This document shows, piece by piece, positions 1 through 6,735 of a stretch of DNA of 10,005 nucleotides. Both the position numbers and the translations under genes were made by a program. A model generated the notes under the pieces. It searched no databases. It was not told where the DNA came from and saw only the letters and a list, made by a program, of their open reading frames with translations. This stretch comes from Elusimicrobiota bacterium. Lineage in GTDB: Bacteria > Elusimicrobiota > Endomicrobiia > Endomicrobiales > Endomicrobiaceae. Positions within the stretch are counted from its first letter, which is position 1. Each line of letters opens with the position of its first letter. The stretch lies in NCBI GenBank assembly GCA_031282945.1, contig JAITCX010000222.1, forward strand, positions 1-10,005. Direction: 5' to 3'.

Positions 1-1134
1 CGCTTTTATAATGTCTGCCGCAGGTAAATATTTTTTGAACTCATCACTCAAAACGCTAAACTCTAATGCTCGGGGATTTGAAATGTCAGGCAAGATTATT
101 CGACTAACAATAGGAGCAAACATTTTAATTATCGGCGCAAAATCCTTCTGACGCATCATCGCAAAAATAAAAGGACGCCGCTCTTTGCCAAATTCTAAAA
201 CCTTCCACGTTTTTATAAAAGCTTCAAAAGCTTCTAAATTATGACAGCCGTCTATAATAAAAGTGCGGCCGCCAAAGCTTTTTATGTCAAATCTGGCAGG
301 CCATTTTGTAGTTGATAAAGCCTGCCTTAAAACTTGCCCATCTAACTTTTCACCTAATAATGTTATCGCACAAGAAATTGCTAGCGCCGCATTTTGCACT
401 TGATGCGCCCCCGCTAAAGAAAGTTTTAACCCCTCTATAGTTTTATTAAAACCTACAAAATCAAAACTATAAAACTCACCCTCGCAATTTATATTTTGAG
501 CTGTAAAATCTTTTCCAAAAACAAACGGACGCGATAGCTTCTTTATTTCTTTGAGAGCCTCTTGAGGCAATGCGCCGCAAAAAACAGACTCGCCGCCTTT
601 AATTATTCCCGCTTTTTCATAGGCAATCGCCGAGAGCGTCTCCCCTAAAATCTCTTGATGATCATAGGAAATAGTTGTGATAATGCAGGCGCGGCTCTTG
701 CAAATATTTGTAGAATCAAAACGGCCGCCAAGTCCCGTCTCCATAACGGCAAAATCAATGCCCGCCATATTAAAATAAATTAAACCAATGGCAGTTAAAA
801 ATTCAAAATAACTTAAATTTAAATTGCGCGCCCTATCTATATTTTGATTGACTATTTGTTCAAAAATTTTTTTGCTGACGGCAAGCCCGTCCGCCTGCAC
901 TCTCTCAGTTACATCAATTAAATGCGGGGATGTAAATAGACCTGTTTTATAACCATGAGCGCTAAGAATTGCCGCCAAAAAAGCGGCAGTGGAACCTTTC
1001 CCATTTGTGCCTGCAATTTGAATGGTTGTAAAATTATCTTGAGGATTGCCAATGCAATCTAAAAATGCTTTTATCCTCTCAAGACCCGGCTTCATAGTTT
1101 CGTATTCTTTTAAACCGCTAAAATCTAGTCGCAA
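1..1134 (-). CDS. folC: Bifunctional folylpolyglutamate/dihydrofolate synthase, 3' end outside window
   Basis: FolC ligates glutamate to dihydropteroate and/or folates in the cytoplasm, using ATP. The reading frame is open from 1134 to the window edge: 378 residues are visible of the usual 420-430, so only the C-terminal end is missing. The N-terminal Mur-ligase-like domain shows the P-loop GTNGKGS at residues 42-48, followed by TSPHL and by METGLGGRFDSTN, both family signatures. Further on come SYDHQEILG and a KAGIIK block, then DGCHN in the C-terminal domain. I chose the TTG at 1134 as start. Its frame supplies the short helix that normally precedes MKPGLERI, and GAGG lies 5 nt upstream. 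The ATG at 1095 would start at MKPGLERI, remove that helix, and lacks a good ribosome site. The start lies inside the end of accD (10-nt overlap), so translational coupling is likely. Identification is very secure; the start is well supported but not proven. Confidence 0.96.
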   Translation of the reverse strand, partial: MRLDFSGLKEYETMKPGLERIKAFLDCIGNPQDNFTTIQIAGTNGKGSTAAFLAAILSAHGYKTGLFTSPHLIDVTERVQADGLAVSKKIFEQIVNQNIDRARNLNLSYFEFLTAIGLIYFNMAGIDFAVMETGLGGRFDSTNICKSRACIITTISYDHQEILGETLSAIAYEKAGIIKGGESVFCGALPQEALKEIKKLSRPFVFGKDFTAQNINCEGEFYSFDFVGFNKTIEGLKLSLAGAHQVQNAALAISCAITLLGEKLDGQVLRQALSTTKWPARFDIKSFGGRTFIIDGCHNLEAFEAFIKTWKVLEFGKERRPFIFAMMRQKDFAPIIKMFAPIVSRIILPDISNPRALEFSVLSDEFKKYLPAADIIKA

Positions 1135-1934
1135 AAAAACCTCAATAAATTGGCAATGGTATCTTTCATATTTTTTCTTTCTACAATTAAATCCACCGCT
1201 CCATGATTTCTTAAAAATTCAGGTCTTTGAAACCCGTCAGGCAATTGCTGGCGGATCGTCTGCTCAATTACGCGCGGTCCCGCAAAACCTACAAGAGCGC
1301 CCGTCTCGGCAATGTTTATGTCGCCTAACATCGCAAAACTCGCGGCAACCCCGCCAGTCGTTGGATTTGTTAAAAGCGAAATATATGCAATGCGGGCATC
1401 GGAAAGTTTTGCCAATGCGGCGCTGGTTTTTGCCATTTGCATTAAAGATACAATTCCTTCCTGCATTCTGGCGCCCCCGGAAGCTGAAACAATAAGCAGA
1501 GGAATTTTTTCGCTCAAGGCAGTCTCAACCGCTCGGACAATTTTTTCGCCCACAACCGATCCCATGCTGCCGCCCATAAATCCAAAATCCATTACCGCAA
1601 TGACAATTGGATAATCTTTAATTTTCGCTTTTCCTATAACCACAGAATCTTCAGTTTGTTTTTTTAATTTCTCGCTATAACCCGGAAATTTTAAAAAATC
1701 TACAGAATTGATATCAGCTTCAATCGGCTCAAAAGAATTTTCGTCTACCGTAATAGAAATTCTCTGGCGCGGATTAACTCTTGCATAATACGAGCATTTT
1801 GGACAAACAAAAAAATTGTTTTCAAAATCTCTAAGCAATAAAATTTGATCGCATTGAGGACATTTCATCCACAATTTATTTGAACTTATTTTATCTTCTG
1901 CAGCGCCTGAACTCTGATTAGTTTTCCTTGCCAT
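1125..1934 (-). CDS. accD: Acetyl-CoA carboxylase carboxyltransferase subunit beta
   Basis: AccD pairs with AccA to form the carboxyltransferase that moves the carboxyl group from carboxybiotin to acetyl-CoA, giving malonyl-CoA, the first committed step of fatty-acid synthesis in the cytoplasm. The 269-residue protein begins with a short polar tail, then a four-Cys zinc ribbon (CPQC at 25-28, CPKC at 44-47). The crotonase-like carboxyltransferase core follows, with MGGSMGSVVGEK (about 120-131), SASGGARMQEG (150-160), LTNPTTGGVAASFAMLGD (188-205) and GFAGPRVIEQT (216-226). The length is slightly below that of the E. coli protein because the C-terminal tail is short. The ATG at 1934 has a full AGGAGG 5 nt upstream. 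It lies 15 nt downstream of kpsF and overlaps the start of folC; accD-folC adjacency is common in bacteria. accA is not in the window. Confidence 0.98.
   Translation of the reverse strand: MARKTNQSSGAAEDKISSNKLWMKCPQCDQILLLRDFENNFFVCPKCSYYARVNPRQRISITVDENSFEPIEADINSVDFLKFPGYSEKLKKQTEDSVVIGKAKIKDYPIVIAVMDFGFMGGSMGSVVGEKIVRAVETALSEKIPLLIVSASGGARMQEGIVSLMQMAKTSAALAKLSDARIAYISLLTNPTTGGVAASFAMLGDINIAETGALVGFAGPRVIEQTIRQQLPDGFQRPEFLRNHGAVDLIVERKNMKDTIANLLRFFCD
1140..1143 (-). promoter_or_regulatory. Ribosome binding site deciding the folC TTG start
   Basis: Minus-strand GAGG followed by five T residues and then TTG (1134-1132). It lies within the last codons of accD. The next in-frame ATG, at 1095, has no comparable purine-rich site at the right distance, so this site supports the TTG start. 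Confidence 0.6.
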
Positions 1935-1949
1935 TTTTTCCTCCTAAGC

Positions 1950-2921
1950 CTAATCCAACTTTATGCCTTCAGCCAGCAAATCGCCCTGCTCAAGACAACC
2001 TATCGGTCGGTTTTGTTTATCTACAACTGGAATATTATCTATATTGTATTTCTTTAAAATTTTTGCCGCATCCACCGCCAACATGTCCGCATTAATAGTC
2101 ATCGGCGTTTTTGTCATCACTGCAGAAATTTTTTCTTTTAAAATTTTTCCGCCCCGCTTTTGCATTTGCCGCCGCAAATCCCCGTCTGTAAAAAAGCCGA
2201 CTATCTTTCCCCTTTTATCTATGACGCTGGTCGCGCCGAGCCTTGTATTTGTCATAACTAAAAGAGCTTCCTCTACCAGCGCGTCTTGGCTGACCACCGG
2301 ATTTTGCGCGCCTGAACGCATAATGCTTGACACCTGCATTGTAAGCCTTTTTCCAATTGCGCCTAAAGGATGCAAAATCGCCAGATCATTTTTATTAAAC
2401 CCTTTTAATTTTGAAACCGTTAAAGCTAGCGCATCGCCCATTGCAAGCAGAGCCGTTGTGGAAGCTGTCGGCGCTAAATTGTAGGGACAAGCTTCTTTTT
2501 GAACGCTGCAGTCTATAATGCATTGAGCGTCTTTCCAAATTGGAGCTTTTGTGCGTCCCGTCATCACAATCACCCGAATGTCTTTATCTTTATTTTTTAA
2601 AGCGGGCAAAACTTTTTTTATCTCCTCAGTTTCGCCTGAATAAGAAATCATTATCACAATATCGTCTTTCATTATCACGCCTAAATCCCCATGCAAACTC
2701 TCAGACGGATGAATAAAAATAGAAGGGATGCCGATAGAAGACATGGTGGCTGAAATTTTTCGCCCCACAAGTCCCGATTTGCCAAGCCCCATAACAACAA
2801 CATGCCCTCTACAATTTTTCAATAATTTCACAGCTTTATCAAAATTTTTATCTAGGTGGTTTAATTGATTTTTTACAGCTTGCGCCTCAATTTCAAGAGT
2901 ATCTTTAGCTACATTTGACAT
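1950..2921 (-). CDS. kdsD: D-arabinose-5-phosphate isomerase (SIS plus two CBS domains)
   Basis: The KpsF/KdsD/GutQ family interconverts D-ribulose-5-phosphate and D-arabinose-5-phosphate, supplying the precursor of Kdo for LPS inner core. The protein has 323 residues (family about 320-330). The SIS domain spans about 35-170 with GLGKSGLVGRK (46-55), FIHPSESLHGDLG (69-81), ISYSGETEEI (92-101) and KEACPYNLAPTASTTALLAMGDALA (from 142). LHPLGAIGKRL follows at 183-193. K48 and H184 align with catalytic Lys59 and His193 of E. coli KdsD. Two CBS domains fill about 200-323, with FFTDGDLRR at 243-251. The ATG at 2921 has an AGAGG six nt upstream. It lies between trpF-like (40 nt) and accD (15 nt) on the same strand, probably one transcript. 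No kdsA, kdsB or kdsC is in the window. The paralogue name (kpsF, gutQ or kdsD) cannot be decided from sequence alone; the family assignment is firm. Confidence 0.94.
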   Translation of the reverse strand: MSNVAKDTLEIEAQAVKNQLNHLDKNFDKAVKLLKNCRGHVVVMGLGKSGLVGRKISATMSSIGIPSIFIHPSESLHGDLGVIMKDDIVIMISYSGETEEIKKVLPALKNKDKDIRVIVMTGRTKAPIWKDAQCIIDCSVQKEACPYNLAPTASTTALLAMGDALALTVSKLKGFNKNDLAILHPLGAIGKRLTMQVSSIMRSGAQNPVVSQDALVEEALLVMTNTRLGATSVIDKRGKIVGFFTDGDLRRQMQKRGGKILKEKISAVMTKTPMTINADMLAVDAAKILKKYNIDNIPVVDKQNRPIGCLEQGDLLAEGIKLD

Positions 2922-2961
2922 ATCATACCTCTAATAATATTTTAACTATTTTCAAAAACTT

Positions 2962-3702
2962 TTATTTTAAACCATGCGACAACTTTATTGCCGCGCTCAT
3001 TTTTTCATAGTCTTTTCTCTTTGGTTTTCTTTCAATCTGCACATCAAAATCAAAACCAAAAACCGAAACATTTTTTAAAATTTCTTTTATTTTTTCCGTT
3101 TCAATTCCCGCCGCAAAAAAATTTACGCCAAGCTCTTGGATCTTTTTTAATTTTTCAATATTTTTAGCAAAACCTTCTTTGTCCTCTACCCTTTGAGAAA
3201 ACTCAATTATAAAATAGTCCACATAAGAAATATAATCTGCAATTTTAGCAATTTCAGCTTTTCCTACAATATCGGCGGAATTTTTTTGAGAAAAATTATC
3301 ATCGGGATTGTCTGCAGTATTATCGGGATGCGGGGTTTGCGCTAAATTTTCATCTGTTTGAGAAGAGATATCAGGAGGAGGGTGAGGGAAAAACTTAAAT
3401 ACTTTTATGCCTTTTTCTTTTAGCTCGGCGCATTTCATTTGGCCGACTTGCCCATTAAACTGCACGGCTTTTAAACCTGTCTTATTTAAAATTTTTTCAA
3501 TCGTTGGATTGGGTTCATCCTCAAAAATTCCAACAGGCGTCACAAAAGGCGGCAGTTTTGCCAAAATATCCTTGACCATTTTTTCTGAGACTTTTGCAGG
3601 AGAATCTTTTATAAAAGAAAACGCTAAAAAATCCGCTCCTAAATTTGTGGCGTCCAAAGCGTCTTTAAGATTTGCAAGTCCTGAGATTTTTACTTTTGAC
3701 AT
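2962..3702 (-). CDS. Divergent phosphoribosylanthranilate isomerase (TrpF) homologue with altered active site
   Basis: TrpF isomerises phosphoribosylanthranilate in tryptophan synthesis. This 246-residue protein follows the family along its length: VKISGLANLKDALDATNLGAD (from 4), FSFIKDSPAKVS (28-39), PPFVTPVGIFEDEPN (51-65), LKAVQFNGQ (77-85), AAGIETEKIKEIL (197-209) and FDFDVQIERKPKRKDYEKM near the end. Key positions differ. The catalytic Cys of KICG is Ser7; the Arg in the usual SxR motif is Ala36 or displaced; the catalytic Asp of LLD falls at Glu167; and the glycine-rich phosphate loops (GGTG/GGSG, AGGL, SSGVE) are missing or eroded. After strand 5, residues about 107-148 form a polar insertion rich in D, N, Q, P and S, making it longer than the usual 200-210. 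The ATG at 3702 has GAGG about 12 nt upstream, an unusually long spacing. Gene order trpF-(kpsF)-accD-folC supports common descent from trpF. Whether it still has PRAI activity is doubtful, so I leave the symbol empty. Confidence 0.8.
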   Translation of the reverse strand: MSKVKISGLANLKDALDATNLGADFLAFSFIKDSPAKVSEKMVKDILAKLPPFVTPVGIFEDEPNPTIEKILNKTGLKAVQFNGQVGQMKCAELKEKGIKVFKFFPHPPPDISSQTDENLAQTPHPDNTADNPDDNFSQKNSADIVGKAEIAKIADYISYVDYFIIEFSQRVEDKEGFAKNIEKLKKIQELGVNFFAAGIETEKIKEILKNVSVFGFDFDVQIERKPKRKDYEKMSAAIKLSHGLK

Positions 3703-3762
3703 TTTTAATGTGTTCCTCTTTTTATTTAAGCTGTTTTTGTTTAAATGTAAAATTTAATATTA

Positions 3763-5103
3763 CTATAAAGCTAAGGTTAAACCAATATTACCGCTCACAG
3801 CGGAATATCCTTGACCATAAGAAAGTATGAAATCCGCTTTAGAAAAAAGCGCAGGCAATATGCGGTATGAAAACCCAAACTTAAAATCTCCAACAAATAT
3901 TTTGTCAGCTAAATCTCCATTTGCTTTTTCATAATCATTTCCATAATAATATGCATCATTTGAGCTATATTTTTCTAAAATCAAAGTCTTGGCGGAAACG
4001 CCGAATGCCAAATTAAAATGTTCTTGAATAAAAATATCTAAATTTATCCCAGCGGTAGACCAAGCTCTATCTAAATTCCCGCCCTCTATTGATGTCTGCA
4101 TGCTTGGCAGAGTCCCATGTTCTTGCAAGCTTGGATACTGCATATACGCATATTGAAAACCCAAAAACGGCCGCATTAAAAATTTCTCAATTTCATAATT
4201 GTATTCTAATTGCGAGGCATACTTAACTAGCGATACTTCCGTACTTGAATAGGCAGATACCGCCGGTAGAGTTTTTCCATTTACGTCTGCAAGGGCATCA
4301 TCCATATTGTTAAAAACAAAGGCCAAATCCATGGAGTCTTTATAAAATGCAAAACCGCGCCTTATAAAGAAAAAGTTTGAACGTCCATATGTTATATAAC
4401 TCTTTAAATAAATATTTGGCTGCTTTAAGACGGCTAAATTTACATAAGCGCCGCCCTCAAAAGCATTGGCCTCGGCGTCCGCCCTTCCCGTCCTGCTTAT
4501 TGATTGAGAAAATGACTGAAATTCAAAAATTCCAAGCGCTCCCAAAATAATATACTCAGTATTAAAAATATTTATGCCAACCGCCGCCCCTCTAGTTGTA
4601 TATAAAAAATCCTCGGAACCGCTTTGAGTTTTATATTTGGAATTTGAAAATATAAAGTCCGTCCAAATATAAGGCGCAAAATTAAAACCGCTTTTTGCAT
4701 CCTCTTGAAATTGAATATAGGGCGAATTAAAAATCAAACTCGGCGTATTTTTTAAATCAGTTATGGCAGAATATAAATTGATATAAAAAGGCTCCGACAT
4801 CCAATCCACCCAATCTAAATAAATTTCTCTGTCAGTTACCACCACAACGCGTCTATCGGCATTTAATAAATCGGGCGGCGCTGGATCAGGGGCAATTATA
4901 TAAATTTCGCTAGACCAATCCCATGCCGATAATGATAAGGCCGACAATTTATGAGGGGAGATAATATTTTCATTTGTAAGAGTATCGGGGTATATGTCAA
5001 CGCCGTTTATCTCATGTTTATAATCAAAACTTGCCGCTAAAACATTTAAAGCTAAACAAAAATTTATAAAACATAAAACAAATGCTTTTGCAAAAAACTT
5101 CAT
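3763..5103 (-). CDS. Secreted outer-membrane beta-barrel protein, autotransporter-type, function unknown
   Basis: 446 residues from the ATG at 5103. A signal peptide is clear: MKFFAK, then a hydrophobic stretch to about residue 22, with cleavage likely around A23/A24. Residues about 25-140 form a short non-repetitive region with few recognisable motifs. From about 145 to the C-terminus the sequence is a run of alternating polar/hydrophobic strands with aromatic girdle residues (for example FNFAPYIWTDF, AAVGINIFNTEYIILGALG, GGAYVNLAVL, LMRPFLGFQYAYMQY, STAGINLDIFI, FKFGFSYRILPALF) ending in ISGN-like GNIGLTLAL. This order of strands resembles an autotransporter beta-domain, with almost no passenger. 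The last residue is Leu rather than the common Phe. Upstream is hisI (181-nt gap); trpF-like follows 60 nt downstream. An in-frame TTG at 5121 is unlikely because the GGAGAGG ribosome site lies between it and the ATG. Alternatives are a porin-like or generic outer-membrane protein. Confidence 0.75.
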   Translation of the reverse strand: MKFFAKAFVLCFINFCLALNVLAASFDYKHEINGVDIYPDTLTNENIISPHKLSALSLSAWDWSSEIYIIAPDPAPPDLLNADRRVVVVTDREIYLDWVDWMSEPFYINLYSAITDLKNTPSLIFNSPYIQFQEDAKSGFNFAPYIWTDFIFSNSKYKTQSGSEDFLYTTRGAAVGINIFNTEYIILGALGIFEFQSFSQSISRTGRADAEANAFEGGAYVNLAVLKQPNIYLKSYITYGRSNFFFIRRGFAFYKDSMDLAFVFNNMDDALADVNGKTLPAVSAYSSTEVSLVKYASQLEYNYEIEKFLMRPFLGFQYAYMQYPSLQEHGTLPSMQTSIEGGNLDRAWSTAGINLDIFIQEHFNLAFGVSAKTLILEKYSSNDAYYYGNDYEKANGDLADKIFVGDFKFGFSYRILPALFSKADFILSYGQGYSAVSGNIGLTLAL

Positions 5104-5284
5104 TTCCTCTCCCGCCGCCAAAAACTTTTAAAATATTTTACAGCTCTAAATGCGTTAAATTTTAAATAGAAAATTTAAAAATTACAGCTTGCATTATTAT
5201 TAATTATTTAACATATTTTAACATTATTAATGCGAAATGAAATACGCCTAAATTATATTTACAATTTAAAAATTGAAATAAAAA
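5104..5284 (-). other. AT-rich spacer upstream of barrel gene, possible promoter
   Basis: This is the spacer between the hisI stop and the barrel gene. On the minus strand a perfect TATAAT lies at 5257-5252, about 150 nt before the ATG, but with no good -35 element. An imperfect, very AT-rich inverted repeat (GCATTA at 5191-5196, TAATGC at 5228-5233) could be a weak stem. I see no small ORF of merit here. The gap suggests that the barrel gene begins its own transcript. Confidence 0.3.
5106..5112 (-). promoter_or_regulatory. Ribosome binding site fixing the barrel-protein start at 5103
   Basis: Minus-strand GGAGAGG ends 2 nt before the ATG at 5103; its GGAG part has a 5-nt spacing. Starting at the in-frame TTG at 5121 would place this site inside the coding region and add six charged residues (MAAGEE) before the signal peptide. 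Confidence 0.65.
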
Positions 5285-5677
5285 TTATTTGCCGTAAACT
5301 TTTTTAGGATCAAAAAGCGGCTGGCCGATAATTTCAGTTGTCCCGTCAGGCAATACTTTTGTAAAAAAACAACTTCTATACCCAGTGTGGCAGGCCGCGC
5401 CGCCAATTTGATTAACTTTAAGCAAAATACAATCCGCATCGCAATCATAAAAAAATTCTTTCACTTCTTGAATATTTCCTGAACTCTCGCCCTTTACCCA
5501 AAAAGCCTGACGAGACCTGCTCCAAAAAGTCGCCTTGCTTGTTTCAAGCGTGCGCTTTACCGCCTCTTTATTCATGTAGGCAACCATTAAAACCGCATTG
5601 TCTTTGTAATCTTGCACCACAACGGGAATTAATCCGTTTTTATCAAATTTCATTTTCTCAATAATTTGCTCAAACAT
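5285..5677 (-). CDS. hisI: Phosphoribosyl-AMP cyclohydrolase
   Basis: HisI opens the adenine ring of phosphoribosyl-AMP in the third step of histidine synthesis, in the cytoplasm. The protein is 130 residues, the size of the stand-alone cyclohydrolase, with no HisE pyrophosphatase domain. Diagnostic motifs are VLMVAYMNKEA (29-39), TFWSRSRQAFWVKGESSGN (50-68), YDCDADC (77-83) and GGAACHTGYRSCFF (92-105). Asp78, Asp80 and Asp82 match the Mg ligands; Cys79, Cys96 and Cys103 match the zinc ligands, so the enzyme looks active. The ATG at 5677 has GGAGG about 7 nt upstream. No other his gene is in the window: it sits alone between the barrel gene (181 nt downstream) and nagB (245 nt upstream), a scattered-pathway arrangement. 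Confidence 0.97.
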   Translation of the reverse strand: MFEQIIEKMKFDKNGLIPVVVQDYKDNAVLMVAYMNKEAVKRTLETSKATFWSRSRQAFWVKGESSGNIQEVKEFFYDCDADCILLKVNQIGGAACHTGYRSCFFTKVLPDGTTEIIGQPLFDPKKVYGK

Positions 5678-5762
5678 TTTAAGCCTCCAATATTTTATTT
5701 TTCTCTTTTACAAAAAGCGGAGCTTATTTCTCTTTTTTAAAAAACTTTATTCCAACTTTTTT

Positions 5763-5779
5763 CATTGTTTTTTACAATG
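5763..5779. repeat. Small hairpin upstream of hisI
   Basis: CATTGT, five T, ACAATG: a 6-bp stem with 5-nt loop, about 85 nt upstream of the hisI start. The rest of the 245-bp spacer is AT-rich, with an 8-bp direct repeat TAAGACGC at 5798-5805 and 5825-5832. No convincing promoter pair was found by eye. The role is unknown; it could be chance in AT-rich DNA. Confidence 0.3.
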
Positions 5780-5877
5780 TTTAAATACCCTAAAAGCTAA
5801 GACGCATAGACTGCATTATTTTCTTAAGACGCCAAAAAATGCGACGCGCAGCTAAAAATACAGACAAATAAACGGCG

Positions 5878-5909
5878 CCGCCCCCTTTATAAATTTATAA
5901 AGGGGGCGG
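5878..5909 (-). terminator. Perfect 32-bp palindrome downstream of nagB, probable terminator
   Basis: The sequence is a perfect inverted repeat with 16-nt arms: CGC5, then TTTATAAA, then the mirror. It begins 14 nt past the nagB stop. The outer stem is GC-rich (CGCCCCC pairing with GGGGGCG) and the inner part AT-rich. On the minus strand it is followed by a mixed GTTTATTTG rather than a clean U run, so it may terminate imperfectly or protect the nagEB mRNA 3' end. It separates nagEB from hisI. Confidence 0.6.
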
Positions 5910-5922
5910 GTCTTATAAATTT

Positions 5923-6720
5923 TTATGCGTAAATATGCGAAAACTCGTCTTTAAGTCTTTTGAAATATCTGTAGGTTTTTAAAGTCAGTTCATTGCAGGA
6001 CGCTTCATCTACTATCACAACTAATTTTCTATGCATTTGCAAAACCGTTGCGGGCCAAGCATGGGAAATTGCGCCTTCAACTAAATGTTTGAGAGCCAAA
6101 GCTTTTTTCTCGCCTGTAACTAATAATAAAACTTCTTTGGCATTTAAAATCGTCTGCATTCCCATAGTCATTGCTGTTTTTGGAACTTTAGTTGGATCAT
6201 TGCCAAAAAAACGGGAGTTTGCAATAATCGTATTTTTGTCCAACTGTTTGTCTCGGGTAATTGAACTCAAAGATGAATAAGGCTCATTAAAAGCTACATG
6301 GCCGTTTTCCCCAAGCCCGCCGATAAAAAGATCTAAACCGCCGGCTTTTGCAATTTTCTCCTCGTATTCCTCTCCTTCTTTTATAAGATCGGGCGCATTT
6401 CCATTTGGAATATTTATTTTTTTCTTGTCGATTTTTATGTACTTAAAAAAATTCTCATACATAAAAGTATGATAACTCTCTTTATCATCTTCAGGCAGTC
6501 CAACATATTCGTCTAAATTAAAAGTTGTGACATTATCAAAATAAATTTCCTTGCGCCTATAGAGTTCAATCAAACTTTTATACATATCAATCGCCGTTGA
6601 ACCTGTAGGCAATCCTAAAACAAAATTTTTGTTTTCGGTAGGTTTAGCGGCGGCCATTCTTTCCTTTACAAAAAATGCCGCCAAATGCCCGACATTTTTA
6701 TCTGTAATAATTAATCTCAT
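5923..6720 (-). CDS. nagB: Glucosamine-6-phosphate deaminase
   Basis: NagB converts glucosamine-6-phosphate to fructose-6-phosphate and ammonia, feeding amino sugars into glycolysis. The protein has 265 residues, the typical length. Motifs in order: LGLPTGSTAIDMYKSL (35-50), FNLDEYVGL (67-75) with the enolisation base at Asp70, GGLGENGHVAFNEP (134-147), and TMGMQTIL (185-192). Asn139, His141 and Glu146 occupy the ring-opening positions; Asn rather than Asp at 139 is as in Bacillus NagB. The C-terminal end (RYFKRLKDEFSHIYA) is intact. The ATG at 6720 has GGAG with 6-nt spacing. The gene starts 15 nt after the nagE stop, so the two are almost certainly co-transcribed. nagA (GlcNAc-6-P deacetylase) is absent from the window. 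Assignment is firm. Confidence 0.97.
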   Translation of the reverse strand: MRLIITDKNVGHLAAFFVKERMAAAKPTENKNFVLGLPTGSTAIDMYKSLIELYRRKEIYFDNVTTFNLDEYVGLPEDDKESYHTFMYENFFKYIKIDKKKINIPNGNAPDLIKEGEEYEEKIAKAGGLDLFIGGLGENGHVAFNEPYSSLSSITRDKQLDKNTIIANSRFFGNDPTKVPKTAMTMGMQTILNAKEVLLLVTGEKKALALKHLVEGAISHAWPATVLQMHRKLVVIVDEASCNELTLKTYRYFKRLKDEFSHIYA

Positions 6721-6735
6721 TGCTTTCTCCTTAGA

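Noticed and set aside
1046..1614. Plus-strand open frames opposite accD and the folC start
   Set aside because: They lie antisense to a gene with firm family motifs, have unlikely protein composition and no ribosome site.
1963..2484. 173-codon plus-strand frame opposite kdsD
   Set aside because: Antisense shadow of a well-supported SIS/CBS protein; no recognisable motif.
2962..3702. Reading the odd TrpF as a frameshifted or broken gene
   Set aside because: The frame is continuous, and family-like sequence continues in the same frame on both sides of the insertion, so a frameshift does not explain the missing residues.
5104..5121. TTG start adding six residues to the barrel protein
   Set aside because: These codons are the ribosome site itself, and the extension would put charged residues before the signal peptide.
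5266..5448. 60-codon minus-strand frame overlapping hisI
   Set aside because: Out of frame with hisI, which has complete metal-binding motifs; the product looks like random frame translation.
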